Notes: generated from the sequence alone by a model not told the origin. Shown: positions 11,401 through 23,119, counted from the first letter of the stretch. The stretch: DNA of 64,000 bases from Zingiber officinale (GCF_018446385.1 NW_024589898.1:186001-250000), one strand, 5' to 3'. Numbers and translations: made by a program.

Positions 11401-13336
11401 CTCAATCTATGACCATCCATGACCCTCAGCTGGAACACAATCAGCATAGATAAGCTGAATGCAACAACAATTGTCCAAGAACAGATTTAATGCATATTGA
11501 TCAAAATTATTGACATAGGAGGTTGGCTGCCAACAGATAATGAGAGTTCGTCAGGGAAAAAACATAAACATGTACAACTTAGTTAAGTCCAGTACGTGCG
11601 AGCCAAATGCACTGATATAAAAATACAGCAAAAAGGTCACAAATAAAAATCAAATGCTAGTGCAAGTACGATCAAAACTCAGTACTGCAGAAAGATTGAA
11701 TTTAGCTTGATTGGGGTGACTTTTAAAAACTAAAATATAGCTATATTTCCTCTAATGGTACAATTTTGATACAAACAAATTCTACATTATCAACTCATAA
11801 ATCACAAACTAAAACAAGATAGTTAATCCAGAATGCATACACAACCACAAGACCACACAAGCAAACTTTGACAGTTTATAAATCAAATCATGTCATCAAC
11901 CTTACCTGGAGACTAAAATGAAAGTAATAGAATGCATTGCTACAAGACGTATCAATAGACATACAATTTCCTTTCGAACTAAGACAACATCTATTTCCAC
12001 TCTATTTCCTTCTAGGTGATATGAGGAAAAATACTGATAAAGTCAAGGCTAGTTAGCCAGCAGAGAAGGCTTTGTTTGCAGCTTTGGACTGCAATTCTAA
12101 CAAAGTATAGTGCTACCTCATGATCTAGCAACAGCTTCAGGACACTGCATAAAGCTAAAAACAAACTAATTCCACCTGCTTATTAGCCACCTGAGGTTAT
12201 TGGTTAGATGTAGCAATTATTGAATAGTAATAAAGTCACAAGATACAGATGCTTTTGATACAGCACCATCATATGATTTTATTAGGGTTAGGTCTTGTAA
12301 ATGATTTCACCAAGAAGTCATGCACCTTCACGTGTTCTTATAAATAACCAAAAAAATGAGAAAGTAAAAATAGAAAAGTTTAATAAAATGAGCTTTTACC
12401 TGCCAATAAGGACCTTTCTTGACATAGTAACTCGATCAATGTTCGCCCATATTTTTGCATTAAAGGAAATTTTGCATAGCAATTGCATTTTAATATCTCA
12501 GAAAACAAGGTGGAGGAGAATGTTCCATGGTTCAATTTCAATTATAGTATAAGCTAGGATACATGTCTGACTGCATTAGCCAAGTTCCATATACAAACTA
12601 TCTGACCTATAAATGTGGAACATAAACCATGACATAAAAAAAAAACAATTTGCTCTTTAAAATGAAAAATATGTACTCATGTTCCGAAGGTGGATCCTCA
12701 AAATTGAAGACCGAAGGACACATTCTTTTCATTAAAAAATCAGAACGATGGAGCATGTAGACTTACAATCTTGTCTAAATAGCTCTGAAGTGTGGTGTTT
12801 TTCTCTCTGACCTCTGCATCCTTCTGTTCCAGCAATTCCAGCAAATGTCGTTTAGACTTGTTGACTTCACCTACTTCTAATGATAGCCTTTCAGTCTCTC
12901 CGTCCTTTGCAATCTGAGAGCATAAAAAATAAGTAGATGGTTAAAAATAAAGATGTGGAAATGTTCAGAGTAGAAAAGGAAACGATACAGATAAAAGGAA
13001 CAGGGCAAGGATAGGCGACAAAGGTCTCACAGCCTTGAGATGGAGCTGGTGCTTCTCAGCTTGCGCATCCGCAATCTCTGAAAATCTCTTCTCGAGGGAT
13101 GAAGACAGCTGAGCGTTCTCGGCTCGAACCTGCGCCAAGTCGGACGAAAGGGTCTCATAGCGTTGCTCAAAGAGGGCGCAGTTCTGCTCAGCTGCAATGG
13201 AAGAGGCATCGGACTCTGCCTTCAAGGTGTCTAGCTGGCGGTGGAGGTCGCGGATGGCGGCGTCAGCGCTCTGTGCGACAGCAGTGGCGTCATCTGAGAT
13301 GAGTCGGAACTCCTCCTCCGAGAGGAAGAGAGGCAT
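2411..13336 (-). CDS. NUA: Nuclear-pore anchor / TPR homologue, 5' part (exons 1-6)
   Basis: NUA/TPR is the large coiled-coil protein of the inner nuclear-pore basket, with roles in mRNA export and SUMO homeostasis. Six exons on the minus strand join in frame: 13031-13336, 12767-12913, 11179-11277, 2741-2869, 2568-2660 and 2411-2476. Together they are 840 bp, or 280 residues, of a protein that is usually near 2,000 aa. The start MPLFLSEEEF matches the conserved plant NUA N terminus; an in-frame ATG 18 bp upstream (13354) is less likely. Other family matches are EKHQLHLKA (end of exon 1), KRHLLELLEQKDAE and LQSYLDKI (exon 2), EKEARL (exon 3) and EKELLEKH (exon 4). The whole stretch is heptad-like coiled coil, rich in E, K, L and Q. 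The exon 4 donor is GC rather than GT (GAG/GCAAGC). Intron 3 is 8.3 kb because a 7.4 kb retroelement sits in it. The gene continues past the left edge. Confidence 0.88.
3010..4574 (+). repeat. 5' LTR
   Basis: Begins TATTAGTACAATATCC, aligned with TGTTGGTGTAATATCC of the 3' LTR, and ends CGACTCTAACA. The first dinucleotide has mutated from TG to TA. It contains AGTGAGTGAAG subrepeats (3260-3430), a short dyad array and the conserved CTTCGGTAGTTACCG motif near 4350. It is 1,565 bp, about 230 bp shorter than its partner. Confidence 0.88.
3799..4070. repeat. Palindromic CGATCGATTGG modules in 5' LTR
   Basis: Six or so degenerate dyads built from CAATCGATC and CGATCGATTG, including modules at about 3808, 3833, 3880, 3935 and 4040. 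The block that corresponds to the 30-bp array of the 3' LTR has only about one and a half units here (3935-3975). Confidence 0.8.
4577..4589 (+). other. Primer-binding site (initiator tRNA-Met type)
   Basis: TGGTATCACAGCA begins 2 bp after the 5' LTR. It differs at one position from the common plant PBS TGGTATCAGAGC, which pairs with the 3' end of initiator tRNA-Met. This fixes the element's orientation as plus. Confidence 0.85.
4639..6344 (+). pseudogene. Degenerate gag with two zinc-knuckle regions
   Basis: Coding segments in shifting frames run 4653-4937, then about 4925-5080 in another frame (VKELWSKLAKLHE, typical of Copia-type gag), then 5082-5447 and 5460-6344. Frameshifts and stops separate them, so no intact protein is made. 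The piece at 5082-5447 is acidic and serine-rich and ends in a proper CX2CX4HX4C knuckle (CFECRERGHYKNKC). The piece at 5460-6344 begins with a second knuckle whose first cysteine is lost (YLLCHQKGHYRSQC). It continues into a Lys/Asn-rich region with a short leucine-heptad helix (LRSKLDKLENTLKKMENI). The same C-terminal region appears on the opposite strand at 48054-49060. Confidence 0.8.
6345..8608 (+). other. Non-coding internal region of the gag-only element
   Basis: No pol-like motif was found in any frame. The first 1 kb shares sequence with the region 3' of gag in the reverse-strand relative (47480-48060), including the block near 6610-6720. It holds a dyad array at 7531-7740. At 8090-8360 a short unit containing 'aatgctcaagg(g/t)tgagcattg' recurs several times. 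Confidence 0.7.
7531..7740. repeat. Palindromic CGATCGATTG modules in internal region
   Basis: About seven dyads (for example TCAATCGATCGGGCGATCGA) separated by short spacers such as GCGAGCAGAAG. They lie outside the LTRs, so the element carries this repeat class in three separate places. Confidence 0.8.
8609..8622 (+). other. Polypurine tract
   Basis: The purine-rich run AAAAAGAAGGAAA lies directly 5' of the 3' LTR, where plus-strand priming would start. Confidence 0.7.
8623..10420 (+). repeat. 3' LTR
   Basis: Begins TGTTGGTGTAATATCC and ends CGACCCTAACA, followed by the target duplication CTAAC. The region 8870-9150 is built of about 30-35 bp subrepeats around CCTGGTGAGTGAAGCCAGG. The dyad array lies at 9486-9893 and a C-rich run at 10359-10395. 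It is 1,798 bp, longer than the 5' LTR mainly because of the dyad array. Confidence 0.88.
9486..9893. repeat. Palindromic array with 30-bp periodic core
   Basis: From 9621 to about 9795 six units follow one another at exactly 30 bp (starts 9621, 9651, 9681, 9711, 9741, 9771). Each is an AATCGATC / CGATCGATTG dyad plus a spacer like GAACACCGCC. More irregular dyads flank the core on both sides. Confidence 0.88.
10426..11178 (-). other. Rest of NUA intron 3, left of exon 3; no feature seen
   Basis: AT-rich intronic sequence between the retroelement and NUA exon 3. No coding or repeat structure is recognised. The next intron (11278-12766) likewise shows nothing recognisable. Confidence 0.6.
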
Positions 13337-14128
13337 CGTAGGCGACCACGCCAAGCGGTGGGAGATCAGCGATCTGGAAAGCTAGATCTGGAAATTTCCA
13401 GGAAAAGTGTTAATGGAACTGGAAGCGGAGGGATTCGACCACGAAGAACAGGCGACGAGCGAGGGACAAAGAAGAAGCGAGGCGGTGGCCACAGCCCATA
13501 TTTATGCTTTAGTTTGACAGTGCGGATCGTCGGGATTGGATCATCTTGATCAAATCGGAACCATTAAATATGTGTTGCAAGAGGATATAATGCACCGTTT
13601 TCCAGCCGTTTGAAAGGAAGAGAAGAGAAGGATAGTCTCATATTTATTATGCGACACGAAAATATTTTGTTAATTAAAATTAAAACAAATAAACACAATT
13701 TACACATCCTTTAACTCAGTTTGTTCGTATATTCTTCTCATTTGTAAATTGTACTTTTCTAAAAATAAATTAATTTTATTGTTTACAAAACTAAATTAGT
13801 AAATACAAAAAATTCTAGGAATCAAAAAAAATAGGAAATACAAAAAACTCTAGGAATCAAAAGATGCATAAATGAGATTATATTAAATCGTACATTTTCA
13901 AAATGGCCCCAAATCAAGTGAGGTTTGTTGGAACACAATATATATAACTACACTCTCAGCCAATTCAAGATCTATAGCAGCAGAAGCAATAGATAATGAA
14001 CAAAACTGTGTTCTATCATTAAAAAATCCAAAAGTTTTGAGGTTGTTCAGTAAATTCGGACAAAAGAGGCGATCTCGCCAAAGTATCAGAACCACAAAAC
14101 AAGTGTATGCTGCGTGAGGTCAAAAGAA
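13337..14128 (-). promoter_or_regulatory. NUA 5' flank and DCC 3' flank
   Basis: The first 200 bp (13337-13545) are GC-rich and should hold the NUA 5' UTR and core promoter. The rest is AT-rich and lies between the two genes, which point the same way. No clear TATA box was identified. Confidence 0.45.
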
Positions 14129-16905
14129 TTAGCCGCTAGCACAACCACCACCATTGTCGAGCAACTCATGCATGTCGATGAAACGCTCAAGCAAATCCTT
14201 CTCCTGCATCACAATGCACTCATCCTCCTTCCCGAACCAATTGTATCGATGCTTGGCAACATAATCATAAGCTGCATCTCTTAGTGGTGCAGGGAGAATC
14301 AGCATAGCACTCAGTGCTGAGTATGGGAATGGCAAATAAGAAGCAACTTTGAGTGCAGCTGAAAAGAGAGTAAAAGGGAGAGTTTAGCTACTGGAAGATG
14401 AAAAAACTTGGGAGATTATATGCAAGTAATCATGCTTTGTTAACAGCAAATGATTGTACTTTATATATTAAAAGTTTGATTTTACTGAGCCCTCCGAACC
14501 TTGTTAGTGGCTATTCCAATTATTTCAAATTCAGCATGTTCAACTATAAGCTTACACTAATGAGAGTAGTTTGGTTCAAAGAAATAATCATTTATTATGC
14601 TACATATTAATCTGTGTGATTTTGATGTTCCACTGATGCATGTTCAACTGTAAGTTTTTACACTATCAATGGCAAATTTCATTCAAAGAAGCAATCCTTT
14701 TATTCTTTCTGAAATTTTATGGTATAAATATTGTTATGTTTAGTTACAAAATAAACTCATAACACCGTAGCATCAAGCAATGCACAAGCAATGCAGGATC
14801 AAAATAATCAACTTGTGAAACTTCTAGCATCAAGCAATGCAGGATCAAAATAATCTTTAACTAAGTCAATAAGAAACAAGATGCACAAGTGAACAAGTAA
14901 CCAATCAACAGGCTTCATGCATGCTAACCTGTGGATCCTTCATAATATGCTCCTGGTCCTTCGACAAACATAAAACGTTTTAATACATCTCCTCGATCCA
15001 CACTGCATAATCTGAAGTATGGTTCAGCAGTCTTTGATTGGACACAACAGAATTTAATCTTCTTATACTTGTCTTTCTTGATGATCCACTTTACCCCTGT
15101 AATCCAATATCCACAACAAAGATATTGGGTGTCAGCTTTTGTGAATGGATAAATTGCATAGTGATATTTTTTGGAGTTTATGATAGAAATTCTTAAGGCC
15201 TTAAAAAGAGAGAGAGAGAGAGAGAGAGAGATCATTTGTTTAACTCCTAAAATCTAGGAAGAAAATCTCATAAACTACTGAACAGCAAAATGAAAAAGGA
15301 ACTGAGCTGAACTGACAAATTCACACAAGTGACCACGAACTGATGATCGAACAGCAATAAGCTTGGTCATGTTTAGTTACATTGTACAGCATGGTATCAA
15401 AAAGTATTGAGTATTGAAAGATCTCTTCTCCTTGTGCATGATACTCAGGATGAACTCTGAAAAAAAAAAAATGAGGCTCACGACAGTCATTGGATAGTGA
15501 ACTACCACTCTACCAGCCTAAGATGGTTATTCTCCTTGCTCTTTCCTATTTCTCAAATTACATTACAAAAGCCACCTGACACAAATCAACATATAATTTG
15601 ATTGAATTTTCAATTTCCAATATGCGGAAATTACTTTGGTTTGCATTTTTTTTTTCAAAAGTCAATTAATTGAGATTATTGTGTTTCCCAAATTTCTTGC
15701 TTCACTGCACTCAATTAATTAAGATGATAAGTGATCCTGTCCGAGTCGCTGAATCGACGGACGCTGGGCACGTGGCGCTCTCCTCTATCTCCGACCAGCT
15801 ACACAGACCTCCGGCGAACCTGCACAGAAGTCGGGCCAGGGAGGGGTCCCGGCGACGACCCTCCGACGCTCAAGTCAGGCAAGAAGAAGACGATGAAATA
15901 GCTCCGAAGATCAGAGTTTTCATACCTCCGACGAAGTCTGCGGGCTCTTATATAGAGCTCTGAGGAGGCTGATGCACATACACCGAGGCACACACGTGTC
16001 CTCAGCCCATACCCAGTATAGGCTTGTCAGAGGAGCTTGTCTGACCCCTTACTGCTACAGTCCGAGCACGTCTCTGATGGGACAGCATAATCTTCTGATG
16101 AGATAGCATAATCTTCTGTCTTGTCATTCTAACCCTTCTGTTTCCGCACCGAGCGGCATGCCGCTCGGCAGTCCCATCACGTCCGACCGGACTAAGGCAT
16201 ACGTCCGTTCGGGGTATTCCTGGTCATGTGCTCTGGACTGTTCGCAGTGTTGATACTTTATTCCTTCGGCCGAGCGGGTCATCCGCTCGGCACTACTATA
16301 CTGTTCATCATGAGTGTCGGAACCCCGACTTCCCGCCGGGGTGTATTGCCTCCGCTCGGAAGCTTCAGCCGGTCGTCACCATCATTATCCGCTCGGCCAA
16401 GCTTCTGGTTGGCATTTTACCTTTCAACCTCCACGTGGCGTTGACTCTACTAAATGGGGACTCTGCTAAATGGGGACTCCCATTCTTACTGCTGGATCAA
16501 TAAGGATTATTATGTTTCCTAATTTGCATACATCCTAGTTTTCATATTTATCAACAGTATGATGTTAACAGCAAGAAAATCTGCAAAACAAATCGATCAA
16601 CGACAAACACCATAAATCCCATCCCAATTCCACCAAAGGAAAACATTTTTTCCACCTCGATGGCAGAGATGGCAGACGCCGTCGTAGATCACAACGCGCG
16701 GCTGGAGGAGGGTCGGCTCGGCGGCAACCTTGGGAAGCGGTTGGCGGTCGACATCCAAGGCATCGACCACGCTGGCAAACTCGAACCGGGTTGGCGTACG
16801 GTACGACGGCAAAGTGGAATCCAGCAGAGAAGAAACTGCCGTCGTCGGCGACGACGACGATACGATGGCGGGAAGCGATATTCGAGAGAGGCCGTTGCGG
16901 ATCAT
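14129..16905 (-). CDS. DCC-family (DUF393) thiol-disulfide oxidoreductase-like protein
   Basis: Three exons on the minus strand join in frame: 16656-16905, 14929-15096 and 14129-14358. They give 648 bp, 215 aa plus stop. The family is named for its DxxCxxC motif, seen here as DGVCHLC at residues 75-81; it is related to bacterial YuxK and thought to act in thiol-disulfide exchange. The splice joins are well supported, for example CGA-G/GG-GTA, which reads through as HRGVKW. Other family blocks are KIKFCCVQSKTAEPY, FVEGPGAYYEGST and the C-terminal LRDAAYDYVAKHRYNWFGK. The N-terminal 60 residues are rich in S, T, R and P with few acidic residues, compatible with an organelle transit peptide as in plant relatives, though not proven. 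Intron 1 (15097-16655) carries a solo LTR. Substrate is unknown. Confidence 0.9.
15206..15231. repeat. (GA)n microsatellite
   Basis: An uninterrupted AG/GA dinucleotide run in DCC intron 1, upstream of exon 2. Confidence 0.9.
15732..16499 (-). mobile_element. Solo LTR in DCC intron 1
   Basis: A 768-bp segment beginning TGATCCTGTC and ending CTGGATCA, flanked by the perfect duplication ATAAG (15727-15731 and 16500-16504). It contains paired CCGAGCGG/CCGCTCGG motifs and, near 15940, TCTTATATAGAGC, which reads as a TATA box on the minus strand. Its GACAGGATCA end (minus strand) resembles the ends of the LTR-like units at 23287-24119 and 25796-26642. That points to one family and minus orientation, which is the same transcriptional sense as the host gene. 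Confidence 0.8.
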
Positions 16906-17718
16906 CTTCCGATCTAACTCAGATCATGCTGGTAGGGTTTCTGAGACCGGGAGGGAATTTTTATACAGAAGTCGCGGGCACTGCTGTAGGAGATCAAGTG
17001 ATTTCCGGTCTGATTTTGACTGTTCTAGATTTTTCTATCGAAGCCGCAGATCGAGCCGCTTCATTGCCCGGTCTAATTCCGTTCCCATGATATCAAGAGG
17101 TGGCTCAAATATATGATGATGTGCAATATGAACGGCAAACCATAAATGCTTGAATCTCACGGGTTGGCGGGTCTTGGATGAGTGTATTTGTCTTTTTATC
17201 ACTTTGAATCTGGCTTCGAGATCCTGATTCTGGTCCAGGGGCTATCGTATTATAATGTCACGATAGGATATTAAGATTATTGTTTAGGTATCTATAGTTT
17301 AATCTTTAATTATGATATATTTATAGAAAGTTTTTCTTCAAATTAGGCACACAATCAAGGGTTTCTAGGTTGTTCACCACGCGTGCTTTCCGATTTATCC
17401 TGGTGACGGGTGGAAAATTTTTGTATGGTCGGATTGGTCACCCTAGAGCTATTCAATGAAGCTAATTGGGTTTATCATTTGTCCCCGGGACTATAGTGCC
17501 GTAGTAGGATATCTAGGTTATCATTCAGGTACCCGTGGTTCGATCCCCAGCTATGATATATTTGTATGAACTTTTCCTCCAAATGGGATGCTCGACTAAA
17601 AGATATTATACTTCTAGATTGCACGCCTCGTATGCTTTCTGATTTATTCCCTAATGGTCGATACAAAAATTTTATGGACCAGATTGATCACCCCTATAAT
17701 TAATCAATGACGTTAACT

Positions 17719-17754
<36 letters not shown>

Positions 17755-18359
17755 TTTGGCTTCTACGACCGACTTAATTGGTAAATATATGGAATAATAA
17801 TTATAGTGATCGTGGAATTAAAATTTAGATTTAATCACCTCGGACTCCAGTGCATATACTTGTCAATTTGGATTCTTATTGAACTTTATTTCCATGGTAT
17901 GGAACAGTTAGTTAGGGGAGGCCATTAACATGACAATACCATGTTTTCAATAAATGCCAGAGGCAATGATGCAAACACTTTCTTTCATTTTTAAGAAACC
18001 CTCATTATTTAAAAACTACATCATATTTCTTACCACCACACCGATAGATTTAATCCCTCATAGATTTAATCCCTGAGGGCTTTGAATGAGATGCCATCGC
18101 AGAAAAAAAAGGTCTGTGGGTAATTGATTAAGCATCATTAAAAAGTAGTCACTAGGAAGATTAAGTTTAGTGGTAACACTGGCAATTCCATCGAGTGAAT
18201 AAAACTTACACTTGGATAAAACAGAAAACGATTCATCAACTCAGGATTCACTTCACAGTAAGTCGGCAAATAAGCAAGATGAAATACAACTGACTCTTAC
18301 AGAAGAACTCTCTAATTCGATTAGTAGTAGATTCGACAGTCACATCTACTTCTGGAATA
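16906..18359. other. Intergenic, DCC 5' flank and NAT 3' flank
   Basis: The first 200 bp are GC-rich and probably hold the DCC 5' UTR and promoter. The stretch 17237-17735 holds two SINE-like copies (separate entry). The remainder shows no coding or repeat features, apart from a T-run at 17728-17751. Confidence 0.5.
17237..17735 (+). repeat. Two tandem SINE-like copies
   Basis: Copy 1 (about 17237-17455) and copy 2 (about 17485-17735) share the order GTAGGATAT..AGGTTATC, a GGTTCGATCCCC-like B box (exact in copy 2 near 17538), ATGATATATTTGTA, a CTTTCTGATTTAT block and a closing GGTCACCC-like block. Copy 2 runs into a T-tract. The B box points to a tRNA-derived RNA polymerase III promoter. A convincing A box is not obvious, so the SINE call is tentative. 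Confidence 0.5.
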
Positions 18360-21300
18360 TCAAACAGATGGAAAAAACTTATTGAGGTTAAATGGCAATT
18401 CGTAGAATTCCTCACTTCTCACGTCGCCTTTGAAGCTTCGAAACCTTTTCCACCAATGATACCCTCTGTCCCTTTTCGCGGTAGCATCATGCCTATGCAA
18501 TGTGTTGTCCAAGAAAAATGCCACTAGACCCGCGACAAATGGCTTTGAAGAGAATATCACATTGGCAATATCATTAAACTGCAAAAAAAAAAAAAAGGAA
18601 AGAACGAAAAATGAACCAATGGATGGACAATCTCAAGGAATTAGGAATTCACTTAGTTCTACAGACCCATCTGGCTCCAACATGAACTGGACCGAAGCCG
18701 GCAACCGAAGTGTACTCGTTGAAGTATTGTGGAACTGACAGACCCATAAAAATTGAGAATCCTAAGATGAACAAAGTTCTGAAGCTGTTGAGATTGCAGA
18801 ATTGAAGAAAGCTAAGGCCAACTGAACCTGTTTGAGCATAAAGACAAAATTGAATGCTGCATATAATCTCGAATGAGGAAACTGAGAAGTTGTATTGCAT
18901 CAAACTACATACCAACATATGCAAAAAAAATGCAGTAGAGAGCTGCAAAAATTGGTGCAGGAATGGAGGCAAAAACAGCTCCAAATTTTCCTAGTTGGCA
19001 AAGAAAATCAGTTGATTAGCCTATCTAACTATTATGAAAACCAAGTTCATGTAAAAAAGTGCTTCTCTAGTGATACATAAATTCTCCTAATGATTAGTCA
19101 ACACAAAAACAAATGATACGCATATTAAATGATGCAACGAGATACACATATTAAATGATAAAAGATATATACAATTTCATTTGAACCTTCATTTTTTTTT
19201 TAATTTCATTTGGACCTTCATTGAGTAGATGAGTAGAGGAGAGCTGCATTTCAATGTTAAGAGATAATTTGTTTAAGAGAAAAAAACGTGAAAAGAATAA
19301 AAGGTGATTCTGGTCACATATTTTAAAGATATAATGTAACAAATTATAGACGACAACAACCAAGAGCAAATTATAGACACACTGCATATTTAAATAAATA
19401 AGTTTTAATTAGAGAAAAGACAGAAACAAGAAGCAAATTAGTTGAAAACCAAAAATTAGAGAAAAAAGAAGCTTACCGAGAATCGAAAAGAATATCATGA
19501 ATCCGGCAGATATCTGCACAACTCTTCTGCTGCCAACGCGAGTCAAGGCTAGTAAACCAGTATTCTCTCTGCACATAAATGATTAAAAAATATTATATAA
19601 CAAGGGAAGAATTATACATTCGAGTTAAACCAGGAAACAACAGAAAGACAAGTTACGCCATGAAACTTACACCGACACTGAAGAGCCATTCGCGGTTCCA
19701 AAAATTCCATCCAGTAAGATGCCTATGCCCTGGAGTTTGGATTATTGTTATGTGCTTCATGGGAATTGAGATACTAAGAAGATAGTTTCTGTTATAAAAC
19801 AGTTAAAGGCAATCGATGATCATATACCTGCCAACCAATACCACGGCTGAGAACAGAAGGCGGGCATGGCGTTGCACTAGCATATCTTGTGACTGCAATA
19901 AAAGTTCCAGTAGACTGTCCAGAGTAACAAGATACAAAATCATAAAGATATTCAAATTGGCTAAGAAAACTTGAATAATTAAATCACTATAAGAACCTAG
20001 TTCCAGTCAATTCAAGCATAAGATTCAAGATAAAGAGAATTTACCTCGACAAGAGCAACAAATGATGCAGCCATCATTGCAAAAGCTTCACCAGCATCAA
20101 ATGTTGGTGCACCCCATTGAAAGGGATATGGAACTCTTATCCTATTTTTGTTACAATCAGGAAATCAAAAACTACAAACATGGCAGCATAAGAATGTTAA
20201 ATATATATATATATATACCCCCTACCAAGGAGCACCACCAACAAGTCCTGAACGGTCTGTACGACAATGTAATTGTGTCTTTGGTGGTGAATGTCTATAT
20301 GCCCCTCCAACAGTAAGCAAGTATGCATAAAACCATACAATTGTGATCGAAAATATGACAGAAAATCTGTCAAAAACAGGCTTGTCCGAGTGAAGAGCGT
20401 GAGGAAGATACTGTCATAGAGCACATAAAGCAGTTGAACATGGATGCTAAGAAATGGTTCACTAAACCTAAATGAAGAGTGCAAATACAACAATGCAAAA
20501 GCAGTTGAAATTTATTTTTTTCTTCATGTATCTATACCTGTGAGAATAAGACTAAAAGAATTATCTGTGGAAGCCCAATTTCAATGCATTTGGCAACCTA
20601 TCATCCAAAATGTACCAAGTTAGGAACATAGATATAAAATGGCTAGTGGAATGACAAATAACCAGAACCAAGATAGGACTTCAGAACTTTAAAACTTAAA
20701 TTTCCATAAAATGGTAAATTGTTACCCCTGGGAAGCCAAACTCATAAAGCCCAAAACCAGAAAGCGCAACGAGGGGTACAGCTGCCAACGGACTTAAGAA
20801 TCTGACATGAGGCACGATAAATTTAAGAAGATCAACAAAAAAAAATAGCAGGCAACAACTAGCATAGACAGGATGAAAGCTTACTAACCGAGTGACGTTT
20901 CGCCAAAGACCACTGAAACCAACGATAATCTGAAGTGTTGAAGCAACAATAAGAGCACCTTGGGTTCCACGCATTATATGTAAAAATTTCTAAGTAGAAA
21001 AGAAATCGTGTGAGCATGTTCAAAGAATGGGAGTATGAAGTATGAACCGTAGTTAAATCTTCTACCAACCTCATGAGGATCCACAATGTCACTATAACGA
21101 CCAGCCAAGATGATAGAGATGGTCGGCACAACAAAAGTATATGAACCTCCGATCACAGCGGGCAGGCGTGTCCCAAAGAAAGTTTGAAAAAGAGTGTTGA
21201 TGCCAGACACAAACAATATTGTTTGGACTACCCTGGCTTTGTCGTCCTGTTTTGTTTATGAAGAAATTTTTGTCAAGTCATTACAAGCTAAGAAATCAAA

Positions 21301-21731
21301 AACAGCAATGAACATAATCAATCTAATGTGTACAAATGGGAGGAAAATAATAAGATTTTCCCCACAAACTGATCTATTCTTACATTTCCTCCGCCCATTT
21401 GAGGAACAAGTGCAGTGGGGATAATAACAGTAGTTCCTAGCATGACAAGAAAATGTTGGAAACCAAGAAGTACGGCCTCAGCTGCAATCCAAAGGTGAAG
21501 AAAACCAGATCAAATCCACTGAAATAACAGCTAGAAGACTAAAAGAAGTAGAAAAGTTCAAAAGGTGATCAAAAGCCATCAGATCTCTTAGGGAGCTAAG
21601 AAGATGATGAAGCGCTCACGCCAGGGAGGAGGGCTGGTGATGCAGTATGACACATTGGGGAGCTGCTCCCTCACCGGGTGGGGCTGCAACTCGTCCTGCT
21701 TCGGCGCCGGCGCCGCACCACCTCCGGCCAT
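18360..21731 (-). CDS. NAT6: Nucleobase-ascorbate transporter, NAT6-type
   Basis: Fourteen exons on the minus strand join in frame: 21620-21731, 21384-21481, 21070-21246, 20889-20989, 20726-20801, 20538-20597, 20226-20410, 20045-20141, 19828-19914, 19671-19729, 19477-19568, 18913-18990, 18667-18827 and 18360-18578. They total 1,602 bp, 533 aa, the usual length for plant NATs (about 530). All introns are GT-AG. NATs are NCS2/UraA-fold membrane proteins that move xanthine, uric acid, uracil or similar bases by proton symport. The NAT signature [QEP]NxGxxxxT[RKG] is present as ENTGLLALTR (residues 352-361). The conserved QH pair of TM1 (GFQHFLVMLGTT) and the GEAFAM segment of TM8 are also seen. 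The cytosolic N terminus KQDELQPHPV and the C terminus LPFNLNKFFPSV are typical of the NAT5/NAT6 branch. No disabling change was found. Confidence 0.95.
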
Positions 21732-23119
21732 TTCTCCGCTCCTCTACTTCAACCGACCACTTAACTCAAGAACCCTAATTCTGCAAACCAAAACGAAACA
21801 CCAAAGCCCGTCCTTCCACTGCATTTATTGTGCACACCAACTGCGAGTATTGCTCAAAAATGTGGGACAGAGATTAAATGGCGACGAAGATTCAGAAACA
21901 AACCTGGAATATCTCGAGAACAGCAACAAAAACCAAAGAGCAAAGGATCAGCGAAGCTAAAATCCAGTAGGGTTTGGGTAGATCGCACTCTAAACTCCAG
22001 CTCTGCTCTTGATCTGCTCTGGAGCAGCCGCACTTCTCACTCTACGGCAATTGCTTTATCATTTACAGATTGTATTTCTTGGATATGGAATATAGAATTT
22101 TAAGGGGGTAAAAGAAAATTTGCTAGCTTAAATTTTTTATTTTTTATTGTAGAATATTTTCAAACTTTAATACTACTAGTAAAATACCTCATGTTTTTTT
22201 ATATATATTTTTAATGTCAAAAATATTTTTGATTTTGTCTTTGGTTGGTGAAAAATTTATGTTTCTAACTCTTTAAAAAAATGAAAACTGAAAAATGAAT
22301 ACATAATATTAATTTAGGAAAATATTTTTATTAAAGGAAAGATATTTATTAATCAATATTCACCTGATCTTTTAATCATTACATAATTTATTTTAATATC
22401 TTTTCGATAAATGATGCATTTCCATATCTTATTCCACACTTGGATCCTTTTTTATTGTAGCTAATTCTCCTTTTATAGTATTGCTGCTTTACAATTTTTT
22501 ACATATTAAAGTCAAATTCTCTAGAAAACAACTATTTTATTTTCCCTCAGAATTTTTTTTTTTTTTTTTTTTTTGTAGTTTCTTCAAGAAAAATGTGTAA
22601 CAGACAATTCTAAGTGAAAAAGACAATTTAGTGGTAAAAAGGTGTGAGGAGAGAAGACAAGAAAGATAGGATTTCAAGGCTTGAATGAAGGTTGATTGGT
22701 GATCAATGAATAGGAACTTTAGTGACTAGTAATTATTTTATGGATTCCTTTTAAGCATCCAATTCAATCGAGATTTGATTTCGATGGTTGATACATAGGC
22801 AAATGATCATCGATGGCAAATTTAGAGAGAAATAGAATCAGTTACCCAATACCAAATAGTTAAAATGGAAAAATCAGTTCTTTCTCATTCATAGCCTAAG
22901 TATCATGATAAAGGAAGAGAAGAAGAAAGATTCCAATATTTTTTTGCATATTAAAATAATTACTTTAACTTTATAACTAAAAGTGAATGCGATGGTTGTT
23001 AACATTTGCTTTACCATTCAACCTCTAGCACTAAGATAAAGGTATAGTTACAATAATACAATTGACAATTAATAAGTTGCATTATCTCAACAATGTATAC
23101 TCATATTTAGTATCAATCA
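21732..23119. other. NAT promoter side and AT-rich intergenic DNA
   Basis: The first few hundred bases probably hold the NAT 5' UTR and promoter. The rest is AT-rich, with a T-run at 22553-22574, and shows nothing recognisable. Confidence 0.5.

Noticed and set aside
13099-13549. Plus-strand ORFs over NUA exon 1 and its 5' flank
   Set aside because: They are shadows of a GC-rich minus-strand exon whose reading matches NUA.
13898-14095. 65-aa minus-strand ORF downstream of the DCC gene
   Set aside because: No family resemblance and AT-rich composition; likely 3' UTR or spacer of DCC.
16226-17116. Plus-strand ORFs of 72-128 aa around DCC exon 1
   Set aside because: One set lies in the solo LTR, the other is antisense to the DCC exon and promoter. 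No family resemblance.
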